Notes under the pieces: generated by a model | Seen by the model: only the letters and a program-made list of their open reading frames with translations | The model's database searches: none | What the model was told of the DNA's origin: nothing | Position numbers and translations under genes: made by a program | Source of the DNA: Candidatus Bathyarchaeota archaeon | GTDB taxonomy: Archaea; Thermoproteota; Bathyarchaeia; Bathyarchaeales; Bathycorpusculaceae | Direction: 5' to 3' | Assembly (NCBI GenBank): GCA_026014485.1 | Contig: JAOZIE010000001.1 | Span: 145,094 to 209,093, forward strand | Length of the DNA stretch: 64,000 nucleotides | Shown: in pieces, positions 1-8,008 of the stretch | How the letters are laid out: each line of letters starts with the position of its first letter | Position numbering within the stretch: the stretch's first letter is position 1

Positions 1-1
1 A

Positions 2-286
2 GAACTCATAAAATATAGATTATACGACTTAAGGCACTACTTCGCAACAATGCTATACGCAAAAACTAAAGACATTCTATTAGTTAAGCAACAAATGGGG
101 CATAAACGCATTGAACACACTCTCATCTATACGCACCTAATCAACTTCACAAATGACGAATACATCTCAAAAACTGTCCAACTCGGAACACCAACAACAC
201 TAAAAGAAATATGCGAATTAGCCGAAGCAGGCTTCACCAAATTCACAGAAATAGAAGGATACCAAATATTTAAAAAACCCAAATAA
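2..286 (+). CDS. Tyrosine recombinase/integrase, C-terminal part (runs off the left edge)
   Basis: The frame is open from base 2 and ends at TAA 284-286; the start lies left of the window. The visible 94 residues are the C-terminal catalytic half of a tyrosine site-specific recombinase. DLRHYFA carries the second catalytic arginine, MGHKRIEHT carries the GH motif, and the tyrosine of TLIYTHL is the likely nucleophile. It would cut and rejoin DNA at the attachment site of the element. A short tail of about 40 residues follows the tyrosine. The neighbours are a replication initiator and small genes up to a tRNA 3' fragment at about 5509, as expected for an integrated plasmid or virus. Whether the N-terminal half is intact cannot be seen here. 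Confidence 0.85.
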   Translation, partial: ELIKYRLYDLRHYFATMLYAKTKDILLVKQQMGHKRIEHTLIYTHLINFTNDEYISKTVQLGTPTTLKEICELAEAGFTKFTEIEGYQIFKKPK

Positions 287-343
287 TAGCATATTAAAGC
301 GCCTATTTCATTTGTAAATAAAAAACGCATTATTTTTTTAAAG

Positions 344-1828
344 GTGATTTATAAAATAACTCCTATGCCCTGTCCAACATGTGGCTCAATCTTAGTTCGG
401 TTTGGAAAGTTTATCATTTGTCCTCAATGTAATAAAGTCCCAATTTTAAATAAAAAAAACGCTATCTTTGAACTATACAAAAATGAACTGGCCGTTGAGG
501 AACGAATTAACGAAATCATAAGAAAAGCGTTCAATAAAAATAAACTAATAATTGAACTATGTTGGGAACGAGAGCGATTTGCGAGAAAATTTTTCGAAGA
601 ATATCAAGCTCTTGAGGCCAATGCGTTTCTTTCTTCAAACTTATTAATTCTACGAATTATAACGGATGACTCTTTCAGCGGAAGGAAAACTGTTGAACCT
701 TATGAGATTAAAGCACTTATTGATGGATTTAAAGCAATTATCGAAAGCAAGGAGATTCGCTTTCTTCTTATGCAAGGTTTTGCAGAGCCAATGCCTCTGG
801 GTAATAAAATTCATTCACTATATAACGAGAAATATTTCCCGATTTTATACACATATGCAATTTACGACATTTTAGAAGAGGCTGAAGCTAAAGAGAAAAT
901 AAAAGAGTACTTACCGCTATTAAATCTGGCGAAAGCAAAAGCTAAAAAAACGCAATATTCACCAGAACTTTTTATCCATAAGTTCTATCCGACAATACAT
1001 CAATTTTATTGCTGTTTTTTTACAAGAAATGAATTGTATACAGAAGTATTCGGTTTACTAAAGCACTTCGCAAAAGAAAAACTAACTCCATATAACTTGA
1101 TGGCTTTGGTTAATTCATATTTAATGAATCATAATTCCCTTTATCATACTTCATCCTCTGAATTCATTAAACGTGCTAAAAAATATTTTAGAATGGATGC
1201 AAAAAAAATAAGAAATTCATTAATATTCAGCGAGCGGAATACGAAAATCTTTCCTTTTTTCGTTGAGATAAATGGACGAGTTTACATTTCTCACAGAGCG
1301 ACTTTTCTTGTTTTCATTTTATTACATGCAATAGTTTATAAAAAAATATTTGATAAAGAAACGGAAACGAAAAGTCGAGATTTTGAAAAAGAGGAAGTTA
1401 AGAAGATTTTTCAAAATATGGGTTGGCAGTATTTAACCAATATAACTGATAAAAAGAAGGCAACCCTTGAAATTGATGGAATTGCGATTTATGGACGGAA
1501 AATGATAGTTATCGAATGTAAAGGATGGAAACTAAAACCCTTCTCTGAATACAAAAATCAGCAAGACCAAATCACAAGAGACCTGAAAGGTATTGTGGAT
1601 GGACTAAAATATAGTAAACGCAAACCCAAGCCAATCCCCCCATTGCTCGAAAAAATCCAATTTGCGAAACAAAATATGTCTAAATGGGATTTAGACCCAA
1701 AAAAAATTGATAGCGTGGAGGGATTAATAATTTTAAGAAATTACCCGCCGATAACCGAATACAAGGGAATACAAATTAGTTGCATAAAAGACTTAGAAAA
1801 GAAATACAATTTTAGAACCTACCGCTAA
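344..1828 (+). CDS. Zinc-ribbon plus PD-(D/E)XK nuclease-like protein
   Basis: 494 residues. The N-terminus has a CPTC...CPQC zinc ribbon (about residues 10-30). The long middle part is alpha-rich and unrecognised. The C-terminal part has a restriction-endonuclease-like core: D378 in LEIDG, then E391 and K393 in VIECKGW, matching the D...ExK pattern of PD-(D/E)XK nucleases. Function is inferred: a DNA-cutting or DNA-handling protein of the integrated element, perhaps a defence or Holliday-junction type enzyme. The GTG at 344 lies inside a GGTGAT motif; an ATG at 365 (MPCPTCG) about 29 nt after an AT-rich TATA-like tract is an equally good start and would be nearly leaderless. The gene is AT-rich like the rest of the element. 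Confidence 0.6.
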   Translation: MIYKITPMPCPTCGSILVRFGKFIICPQCNKVPILNKKNAIFELYKNELAVEERINEIIRKAFNKNKLIIELCWERERFARKFFEEYQALEANAFLSSNLLILRIITDDSFSGRKTVEPYEIKALIDGFKAIIESKEIRFLLMQGFAEPMPLGNKIHSLYNEKYFPILYTYAIYDILEEAEAKEKIKEYLPLLNLAKAKAKKTQYSPELFIHKFYPTIHQFYCCFFTRNELYTEVFGLLKHFAKEKLTPYNLMALVNSYLMNHNSLYHTSSSEFIKRAKKYFRMDAKKIRNSLIFSERNTKIFPFFVEINGRVYISHRATFLVFILLHAIVYKKIFDKETETKSRDFEKEEVKKIFQNMGWQYLTNITDKKKATLEIDGIAIYGRKMIVIECKGWKLKPFSEYKNQQDQITRDLKGIVDGLKYSKRKPKPIPPLLEKIQFAKQNMSKWDLDPKKIDSVEGLIILRNYPPITEYKGIQISCIKDLEKKYNFRTYR

Positions 1829-1934
1829 GAAAACAATCATGAATTGGCGTTGGCGCGTAACTCCGCTTGCTGATAACTTCCGCTCTTGCTAAATGATAAC
1901 AAAAAGCACCAAAATTAGACACAAAGCACTATAC

Positions 1935-1974
1935 GCTGCGCTTCGCGGGCTTCGCCTCGCTCCGCTCCGCGCCA
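1935..1974. repeat. GC-rich low-complexity tract
   Basis: A short tract made of repeated CTTCG/CTCCG-like units sits in otherwise AT-rich DNA between two convergent genes. The base composition differs sharply from both flanks. Nothing in the surrounding 200 bases (1829-2025) looks like a gene. Its role is unknown; it could be a structured RNA end or a slipped repeat. Confidence 0.4.
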
Positions 1975-2025
1975 AGCAAAACACGCGAAAGCCAAACGAT
2001 ACGCAGACGGAACCCAACAAGATGC

Positions 2026-3132
2026 TTAGAACCAAGTAATTGTGGAAAAATCAAAGATGTTTGGCAAATTTTGTGCCTGCCAAACAGCGGAGAGGAGTGG
2101 AACTGCGGGAATAAGCGCCAATACAAGACCCAAAATGCCTATAATCAAAACAAGTCCTTTACTCTGAGATAATTTTTTCCAGAGACCGACATCAAACTCA
2201 AGCTCCTGATAGATATCTTCAACTTTAGTGATTGGTACACCCGCAATCTGTCGCGTTGCATATACAATATCTGTCAAATCCATGGGGTGCTTTAGCATCG
2301 ACGCAAAGTTGTTTAAAGCAGACTGAATTCGATATTTCTCTTCTTCATTCCTTGAAAGGTCAATGAGTTTAAAAAAATTGCAATAAAAGTTGAACCAAGC
2401 GAGACCTAATTTGAACTCAAACTTCATGTATAAATTAACATATCTTAACGCAATTTTGAATATTGCCGCGCGTTTCGTTGAACTTGACTCTAGGGGCACC
2501 ATTTGAAAAGCTACTCGAGCATTCATTTTATAATAATCAGAACAGCACCGAGACGAAACAACTGACTCTATAACCGAAAAAATGACTAAAAATATGGAGA
2601 AACCTGTAACCGAAAAAGTTGAACCAACAAAAATAACCAAGAAAAAATAAACGAAAAACACGTTAGCAAACACGTTAGCAATAAAAAAAGACATAGAGAG
2701 CAATACTAAAGAAATCACGTATATTATTAAAATGAGGGCAAAGTAGCGATAAACACTTCCCAACTTCCAATTCAAGATTTTAAAATAGTCAGAGGGGTTT
2801 GTATCTCCAACATCCCGCCAGAGGCATTCAACCATCAAAATTGCGACTGTTGGTACAAGAAGTATTAGTAGAATCCAAAACCCGCCAAGATGAACTGAAA
2901 CAAAAACAGGGACCATAATAGAGCTGATGATAGCATACCATAAAGAAAGGATGTGTAACTTATAGTAATGATTAACACAAAAAGACTTAAAATCTGGCAT
3001 ATACCGAAATAATTTGAAAAAACCGCGTACAATACTTAAGATTTTTTCTGTTGGTTTGTTACCTGTCCAGCTAAGCAAAGTATATACTATCGAAAGCAGC
3101 AGTCCTTTTTTACTAATCAATTTAACGTGCAC
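2026..3132 (-). CDS. Multi-pass membrane protein of unknown function
   Basis: 368 residues. Hydrophobic spans are visible at about 65-105 (two segments), 130-160, 160-190 and 328-355, separated by a charged region of about 120 residues (200-320). I do not recognise the family. It lies within the integrated element between the nuclease-like gene and the small genes next to the replication initiator, so a role in the element (membrane association, transfer or host interaction) is possible but only guessed. The upstream base region 3133-3228 has no clear ribosome binding site; a shorter start at an internal methionine cannot be excluded. Confidence 0.5.
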   Translation of the reverse strand: MHVKLISKKGLLLSIVYTLLSWTGNKPTEKILSIVRGFFKLFRYMPDFKSFCVNHYYKLHILSLWYAIISSIMVPVFVSVHLGGFWILLILLVPTVAILMVECLWRDVGDTNPSDYFKILNWKLGSVYRYFALILIIYVISLVLLSMSFFIANVFANVFFVYFFLVIFVGSTFSVTGFSIFLVIFSVIESVVSSRCCSDYYKMNARVAFQMVPLESSSTKRAAIFKIALRYVNLYMKFEFKLGLAWFNFYCNFFKLIDLSRNEEEKYRIQSALNNFASMLKHPMDLTDIVYATRQIAGVPITKVEDIYQELEFDVGLWKKLSQSKGLVLIIGILGLVLALIPAVPLLSAVWQAQNLPNIFDFSTITWF

Positions 3133-3228
3133 TTACCATTTTTAGTTGAATTCACATTATTAAGAATTTATACAAACTTATCCGTCTCATTAACAAAAAA
3201 GGGAATAAACGAACAACTTATCAAACGG

Positions 3229-3585
3229 TCACCGTTGACCGTTCATAGGTTGTTGAAAAGGCAAAGCAGACGAGATTTTAACGTAAGGAATCAAAGGAAG
3301 ATTGGGGTAACGCTTCTGAACATCAAGAACTCTCTCAGCAGCTTTACGAATCCTCTTGTAGTCACCAGCAGTAACCGACATCGTAGTTAAGTCACCCTTA
3401 AAATCTACCACTTCAACCTCATAGAGCTTTGTTGGTTTACCATTGAAAGTGCTATCAATCTGCTTTGGACGCTTCAAGACGATGAAAACCAACTCATTTT
3501 TTGGAAGGAAATTCTTTTCACCCTCAAGCAAAGAACCGAATTCTTCAACACTCGCATCCAATGTTTTAGCATCTTTAACGCTCAT
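3229..3585 (-). CDS. Small element-encoded protein of unknown function
   Basis: 118 residues, soluble, mixed alpha/beta, with no cysteines or membrane segments. A strong GGAGGTGA ribosome binding site lies just upstream of the ATG, so the gene is well supported although the family is not recognised. The N-terminal half is acidic and the C-terminal half basic. It is the last of three minus-strand genes (rep, 3586-3873, this gene) that follow each other closely and are probably one operon, so it may act in replication or copy control, for example as a single-strand DNA-binding accessory. That role is a guess from position only. Confidence 0.55.
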   Translation of the reverse strand: MSVKDAKTLDASVEEFGSLLEGEKNFLPKNELVFIVLKRPKQIDSTFNGKPTKLYEVEVVDFKGDLTTMSVTAGDYKRIRKAAERVLDVQKRYPNLPLIPYVKISSALPFQQPMNGQR

Positions 3586-3873
3586 TCAAATTTCACCTCC
3601 CCTCTCCCGTTGGCTATTAGGTGAGCAAAAGTCTAAGTCAATTTCTAAATCAGCACAAAAATGAAACTCTAAGAAATCCTGATAACAAACAGGCAAAACA
3701 GCCTTAGAATAATAGAACCGTTTAACCAAAAAAGTATGCCTAAAAGCACCATGCTTAAACGTCAACTCAAGAACAGGCGAATAAACATCATAATGAATAA
3801 CCACTTCTAAATGAGGAAGCGAAAAGACTTTTTCGCCAAGACAATGGGCATTAGAGAGAGAACACTTATTCAT
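3586..3873 (-). CDS. Small element-encoded protein, translationally coupled to rep
   Basis: 95 residues from the ATG at 3873 (MNKCSLSNAHC). This start overlaps the rep stop codon by 8 bases (ATGAATAA) and has a GAGGGG-like ribosome binding site, which favours it over an upstream ATG at 3900. The protein has several cysteines (residues 4, 11, and later C and FC positions) but no clean CxxC knuckle. The family is not recognised. Coupling to rep suggests a shared role in plasmid replication or regulation. Confidence 0.5.
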   Translation of the reverse strand: MNKCSLSNAHCLGEKVFSLPHLEVVIHYDVYSPVLELTFKHGAFRHTFLVKRFYYSKAVLPVCYQDFLEFHFCADLEIDLDFCSPNSQRERGGEI

Positions 3874-4789
3874 AGTGACCCCTCTTTTTAGGTGCTTCAA
3901 TCCATTTTACAGAACCGTCGTTATCGTACAAGTCATCCTCATATTCTTCTACCCACCATTGAGCATCAAGTGGGTCGCCTAAACCAACATATTTAACGGG
4001 AACCAAGTCATGACCGCAGATGGGGCAAACATGCTTTTTCTTACGCTCCCCAGCTACCAGTTTATGTTTAGTATAAGCGCAAACGCCAACCCATGAGCCA
4101 ACATGAGAACGAATCTTACGGTAAATTAGGGTAGCGTGGTTAAGCTGATAATAGGCAGTTCCAAAAACGGTCTTACGAGCACCTTTTACTTTAACAATGT
4201 AGCCATCCTTTAGGTTTAAGCGTCGAGTAAGACCTTCAAAGCCCGAACAGTTCCAGCATTCCAGCTTTGACTTTTTGCAGCCACGACAAGCACCATAACC
4301 GCCATCTAAGAAGCCTAAAAAATGGAAGTGCGGCGCATAAAACCAATGTGCAAACTCGCCAAAGTATGTCTCATTAACTCTATGGTAACGTTGAGCATGA
4401 AAAATCATAAAGCCACCCATAAAGCCACGGGCTTTGGCAGCCTTCAACGCTTTAACCTTAAGCGTCTCATAAGGCAGACTATAATCTGACACAGGACAAG
4501 AAACGATGATGTGTTCAGGCGAACCGAACTTTACATAGAACGGCTTAAAATTCTGCTCTACTCTATCGGCTTCCTTGATAGCCCAGCGCCTAAAACAAAC
4601 TGGACATTCAGGGCGGTCACAGCTATGATAAACGCGCCTAATGAAAACCTTGCCAGCATGGTTAACACCATCCAGAGTCATTAAACGGTGTAAATCCTCG
4701 CGTAAACAGCCGACATGACCCATGAATTGACCGCATTTATCATCCTTTTGTTTACCGTCTCCAACTCGGCGATATCCGAATTTTTCCAT
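3866..4789 (-). CDS. HUH-family rolling-circle replication initiator (Rep)
   Basis: 307 residues from ATG 4789. A zinc cluster HSCDRPECPVC lies at about residues 55-65, a motif with IIVSCP at about 94-99, and the HUH metal-binding motif PHFHFLGF at about 153-160. A later AYYQLNH (about 212-218) has two tyrosines either of which could be the nicking residue, and there is a second CPICGH zinc ribbon near 255. This order matches archaeal plasmid/virus Rep proteins that nick the double-strand origin. The frame is open further upstream to 4942, but that extension is hydrophobic and overlaps the divergent gene at 4897, so I take the internal ATG. No SD is clear at 4789. It heads a three-gene operon. 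Confidence 0.75.
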   Translation of the reverse strand: MEKFGYRRVGDGKQKDDKCGQFMGHVGCLREDLHRLMTLDGVNHAGKVFIRRVYHSCDRPECPVCFRRWAIKEADRVEQNFKPFYVKFGSPEHIIVSCPVSDYSLPYETLKVKALKAAKARGFMGGFMIFHAQRYHRVNETYFGEFAHWFYAPHFHFLGFLDGGYGACRGCKKSKLECWNCSGFEGLTRRLNLKDGYIVKVKGARKTVFGTAYYQLNHATLIYRKIRSHVGSWVGVCAYTKHKLVAGERKKKHVCPICGHDLVPVKYVGLGDPLDAQWWVEEYEDDLYDNDGSVKWIEAPKKRGHYE

Positions 4790-4896
4790 GTAATCAATTT
4801 GAGGAACAGACCAAACAGTCAAACAAGACACCGATAACACTAAAAGGTGAAACAACCCATAAACAGCAAGGGAAATTTCCCAATTCGGTGATGCTA

Positions 4897-5319
4897 ATGT
4901 CTGAATTAACAAAAAAATATTCGACAAATGAGGAATTAACAAAAAAATATTGCAAAGACAAATACTGCAAAATAATATTTAAAAAATTACTCTCAAATTT
5001 AGAAACAGAAACACATTCAACTCACCGCTATAAATACAAAAAACACTTCAAATATAACGAGTTAGTCAAATTAACCGAAACCGAAATGTCAGAACCAACT
5101 CTGAGAAAACACCTAAAACATCTTCAAGAAAAAGGAGTAATAACTAAAAAGGTTAAAACTGCATATCATACTTCTTACAGATTCAACATCGAACTAGACC
5201 TTTTGATTGAGATAATGAGAAAAGGAATACTATCAAAAAAAGAAAAGCATATGCTTGTAACGCCCGACAAATTAAAAAAAGGCGACGAAATTTTAACGCC
5301 AATGTACCCTATCAAGTAG
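4897..5319 (+). CDS. Winged-helix DNA-binding protein
   Basis: 140 residues. After a basic N-terminus the segment from about 50 to 100 reads as a winged helix: a recognition-helix region with SEPTLRKHLKHLQEKGVI, then a wing with TKKVKTAYHTSYRF. It probably regulates the element's genes, including the divergent rep. Start choice: a GGTGAT ribosome binding site at 4887-4892 fits ATG 4897 (4-nt spacing) better than the GTG/ATG at 4888/4891 that lie inside it. The 107 bases between this start and rep must hold both promoters. The N-terminus has two near-identical stretches (LTKKYSTNEELTKKYCKDKY), a small internal repeat. Confidence 0.65.
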   Translation: MSELTKKYSTNEELTKKYCKDKYCKIIFKKLLSNLETETHSTHRYKYKKHFKYNELVKLTETEMSEPTLRKHLKHLQEKGVITKKVKTAYHTSYRFNIELDLLIEIMRKGILSKKEKHMLVTPDKLKKGDEILTPMYPIK

Positions 5320-5470
5320 CAATAGGTCGCCTAATTTAGGAAATCACGCCACCGCAGACATCGGAGACAAGCTCCGAGTCTCGCACCCCAAAGCTTAAAG
5401 CTAGAAACCAACAATAACACAAATCGGTTTTAGACTATGAGCCAAGAGATAAGAGAACCCAATAAATCAG

Positions 5471-5509
5471 TAAGCCGTAAGGCAGGTTCGAATCCTGCCC
5501 GCAGCACCA
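5471..5509 (+). other. tRNA 3'-end fragment, likely attachment site (att) remnant
   Basis: The bases 5482-5498 form a perfect T-arm (GCAGG, loop TTCGAAT, CCTGC), followed by a 3' acceptor strand, discriminator A and CCA (to 5509). The matching 5' acceptor strand (GCTGCGG) and D-arm are not found upstream, so this is a tRNA 3' fragment and not a full gene. Such fragments are left at the distal end of elements that integrate into tRNA genes. With the integrase at the left edge, this marks the right boundary of the element; the intact tRNA should lie left of the window. A small hairpin (CGGAG ACAAG CTCCG, 5361-5375) precedes it. Confidence 0.65.
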
Positions 5510-5670
5510 CATTAGTACTTTTAATGAAGATTTTGGCGGAGGTCACATGTTGGTTTTTGAGGGATCTGCTTTTATTGCTGAGGCTGTCTGCCTTAGAGCT
5601 TTGCTGCTTTGCAATTCTTGCGTCTCATACAACGTTCCTGTCAATTTTTCATTGTTTAACTCATAGCTGT

Positions 5671-6024
5671 CTATATGAGTTCGACAACCAGCGCGGATTC
5701 TTTAACACGTTTCATTTTTCGCTTCCGCTTCTTTTTTAAATGGTTCTCAGTGGCAGAGTTCAGGTTGAATGGCTTACCCGTGGTGACTATTTTCTGGGGC
5801 AGAAACCTTTTCCAAGCACACAAAAAAGCCAAATCGGCGCTTTGCACTCTAGATTTGTCATGAAGCAGTTCAGGAGTCTTTTTCTTAATTGGGTACCAGC
5901 GCAAGCATCGCGAACAGAAAAGTACCCCTGCATTTACCTCATCTGTTTCTTCGAAAACGTATAATTCCAGCGGGAAACAGTCATCCGCGGGGCACACAAG
6001 AAGATGCAAAAGCTTGCGTTTCAT
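5671..6024 (-). CDS. Trm112-like zinc-ribbon protein
   Basis: 117 residues. The first 60 match the Trm112/YcaR family: LLHLLVCPADDCFPLEL, then a GVLFCSRCLRWYPI motif and a TPELLHD segment. Trm112 proteins activate SAM-dependent methyltransferases for tRNA, rRNA or translation factors. The first cysteine pair is CPADDC (four between) in place of the usual CPxC, so the zinc site may be altered. An unusual basic extension of about 45 residues (Lys/Arg-rich HLKKKRKRKMKR) follows the domain. A GGAG site 7-12 nt before ATG 6024 supports the start. It stands alone; its partner methyltransferase is not in the window. Confidence 0.75.
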   Translation of the reverse strand: MKRKLLHLLVCPADDCFPLELYVFEETDEVNAGVLFCSRCLRWYPIKKKTPELLHDKSRVQSADLAFLCAWKRFLPQKIVTTGKPFNLNSATENHLKKKRKRKMKRVKESALVVELI

Positions 6025-6457
6025 TTGAGGTCTCCATGGTCCAAATGAGTTCGTAAAGGTGTTTCCAAAGGATCCAAAACAGATTTTTCGGCAACAAACA
6101 CTGACTCATGTTTGTTAACCTCAAGACAAGCAGTCTCAATCTTCTCCAAACTGTTGCAGCCTCAAACATTTTATGTTTTCTGATAATGTTAAGAAAACGG
6201 TATGTTTCGGAAAAATACCAAAAAAGATAATTCATCGAATGAAAATAAGAGTTCGTTAAACTGCAAATTTTTGACAACTTAAGATGAAAAATGTTCTGCG
6301 ATAGCATGAACTATTGAAGGCTTTTCTTGCCCCCTGTTAAACTGATAAAAAAAAGTAGATTGATTCGTTTGTATTGGAGAAAAAAGGGAGGAGCGCTGCA
6401 AGCCGTATTTTTTAGGTTTCGCTTGCTGCTATTGCTTTTAGGCTTGTAGCCTACCCC
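6025..6457. other. Intergenic region without a recognised gene
   Basis: AT-rich DNA of about 430 bases between the Trm112-like gene and the end of the radical SAM gene. Open frames here lack ribosome binding sites and recognisable motifs. The end close to 6340-6380 may hold the terminator of the radical SAM operon, but no clean hairpin is visible. It also must contain the promoter of the Trm112-like gene. Confidence 0.4.
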
Positions 6458-7678
6458 CTATTTTGGAGGTTTGGTGTGCTTTGGGTTTTTTGTTTGCGAA
6501 GGCTTCACGGGCGTTTTTTGTTCTTTTTGGTTTATGTTTTGGGCGTGTGGCGGGGTTTTTCGGAATATTTTCTGGAAGGTTGGGTTGTCCTGAAGGGATG
6601 TACATAGGTCGCCGAACACGTCAGTTATCAATTGCTTGATGGTACAAAATGATTCGGCGTTGACGTGGACGTCTCCGAAGACATCATAGTTCATGGCAAC
6701 ACATCCGCCGGTGCATGCTGCTTTGTAGTTGCAGTCTAAGCATTTTTGGGGTTTTTCGCAGTAAGGCGCCGCTATCCGCCATTTCTCTGCCCAGCTGCGT
6801 TGATTTGGGTTGAAGCCGTGGTATATGTCTCCGATTTTGATTTCACGTGAGTCTACGAAGCGGTGGCAAGGGTAGAGTGTGCCGTCGTAGTCTACACCTA
6901 CTGCGCCTTGACCCAGACCGCATCTGGAAAGCCACTTTCGGTCTGTGCGAGTGACGGCGGCGTTTGCGTCGCGTATCCACATGCTAAAGACTGGGATACC
7001 CCGCTCCATCCATTTGCTATAGTAGTCTCTGAAGATTTCCAGTTCGGTTTTGAGCGTCGCTAAATCTTGGGGTGCCCAGTCAACCTCGTAGACGAAGTCC
7101 ACTGCCAGAGTAGTTAGTTTGTGTTCTTCTACGAGGGTGCGGATGCCTTCCGCTATGCCCTTTGTGGTTGAGGGAGTGACAGTCCATCGTAACTGCGGGT
7201 TGGGGTTGAGGTATTTTCTGACGTAAGATAGTCCTTTCCAAGCGTCGTCCCAACTGCCGGTGCCGTTTGGATAGACTCGGTTGGTGTTGTGACTTTCTTT
7301 TAGACCGTCGATAGAGCAGTTTATGCCGAAGTTGTATTGTTTCATCCACTGGGCGATTTCTTCGGTTATGAGGGTGCAGTTGGTGGTTGCACCAAATGTC
7401 CATTTGTGTCCTTCTTTGCGACATTTTTCGGCTATGTAGCGGATGATGTCGATGTTGCAGAGGGGTTCTGCACCGAAGAACCATATGTTGCCGTTTGGGT
7501 TAAGGTTCTGGCTGGCGAATTGAATTAGTTGGTCAGCGGTTTCTTTGGTCATTTTTCCGTGGGGTTGAGTCTCATTGAGTTTGTAAACGAAGCAGTATTT
7601 GCATTGGAGGTCGCATTCACTGGTGACCCAGGTGGTTAATTCTTTGAGGGGGCGTGGTTGGCTTTGGGGGCTACTCAT
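6458..7678 (-). CDS. Radical SAM/SPASM peptide-modifying enzyme
   Basis: 406 residues. The radical SAM cluster motif is CDLQCKYC (C22, C26, C29), with FFGAEPL (about 67-73) as the GGEP-like SAM site. The SPASM domain is canonical: C253, then G266-x4-C271, then C313-x2-C316-x5-C322-x3-C326 and C345, enough for two auxiliary Fe-S clusters. Enzymes of this type install thioether or C-C links or other changes in ribosomal peptides, or mature sulfatases; no sulfatase is nearby. The ATG overlaps the stop of the preceding 107-residue gene (ATGA), and that gene follows 10 nt after the cysteine-tail protein gene, so the three are one operon. The obvious inferred substrate is that cysteine-rich tail. 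The last 30 residues are a Lys/Pro/Gln-rich tail. Confidence 0.85.
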   Translation of the reverse strand: MSSPQSQPRPLKELTTWVTSECDLQCKYCFVYKLNETQPHGKMTKETADQLIQFASQNLNPNGNIWFFGAEPLCNIDIIRYIAEKCRKEGHKWTFGATTNCTLITEEIAQWMKQYNFGINCSIDGLKESHNTNRVYPNGTGSWDDAWKGLSYVRKYLNPNPQLRWTVTPSTTKGIAEGIRTLVEEHKLTTLAVDFVYEVDWAPQDLATLKTELEIFRDYYSKWMERGIPVFSMWIRDANAAVTRTDRKWLSRCGLGQGAVGVDYDGTLYPCHRFVDSREIKIGDIYHGFNPNQRSWAEKWRIAAPYCEKPQKCLDCNYKAACTGGCVAMNYDVFGDVHVNAESFCTIKQLITDVFGDLCTSLQDNPTFQKIFRKTPPHAQNINQKEQKTPVKPSQTKNPKHTKPPK

Positions 7679-7998
7679 TTGGGGAGGACCTTCCTTTTTT
7701 GGGCTGTGGGAACCAGGTTTAGTTCTATGAGGGTTTCCATTACAGTTTGCTTTATTTTTTCGTCAAGCAACAGCTTAAGTTGGTTTGGTTGTATGGGGGG
7801 CTGTGGGTTTCTGTTTGCAGGTTGGACCCTTTTCTGGTTGGGGGTTTGTAGCTGTCGGTTTGGGGCGGGGCGTAGCCGATTTGTGCTTTGACGAGCAGGG
7901 GGTTGCCCTGTTCGCCGTGCCTGATTCGACGCTGGACCATTTTGGTTGGGGATTTGTTGGTTTTTCCATTTCTGAGGATTGATTGTCGTGTTTTCCAC
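7675..7998 (-). CDS. Pro/Asn/Gln/Arg-rich small protein, middle gene of the radical SAM operon
   Basis: 107 residues. Residues 1-70 are low complexity, rich in Pro, Asn, Gln and Arg, and probably disordered; residues 72-107 look helical (QLKLLLDEKIKQTVMETLIEL). The stop overlaps the radical SAM start by 4 bases, which supports this frame over the two other open frames at the same place. The GTG at 7998 is part of a GGAGGTG motif, so the true start is uncertain. Family not recognised. By position it could be a scaffold or substrate-presenting partner of the radical SAM enzyme, whose own C-terminal tail has similar composition; this is inference. Confidence 0.55.
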   Translation of the reverse strand: MENTTINPQKWKNQQIPNQNGPASNQARRTGQPPARQSTNRLRPAPNRQLQTPNQKRVQPANRNPQPPIQPNQLKLLLDEKIKQTVMETLIELNLVPTAQKRKVLPK

Positions 7999-8008
7999 CT
8001 CCTGTTTT

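Noticed and set aside
3866-4942. Long form of Rep with a hydrophobic N-terminus
   Set aside because: The extra 51 residues overlap the divergent gene start and its ribosome binding site and do not look like a Rep N-terminus.
5437-5739. 100-codon plus-strand frame across the tRNA fragment
   Set aside because: It runs through the T-arm remnant, has no ribosome binding site and no protein-like pattern after it.
7080-7484. 134-codon minus-strand frame inside the radical SAM gene
   Set aside because: It is a basic low-quality shadow in another frame of a gene with clear catalytic motifs.
6458-7678. Anaerobic sulfatase-maturating enzyme as the identity of the radical SAM protein
   Set aside because: The SPASM layout would allow it, but no sulfatase gene is in the window and the operon partner is a cysteine-rich protein. 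It remains possible if a sulfatase exists elsewhere.
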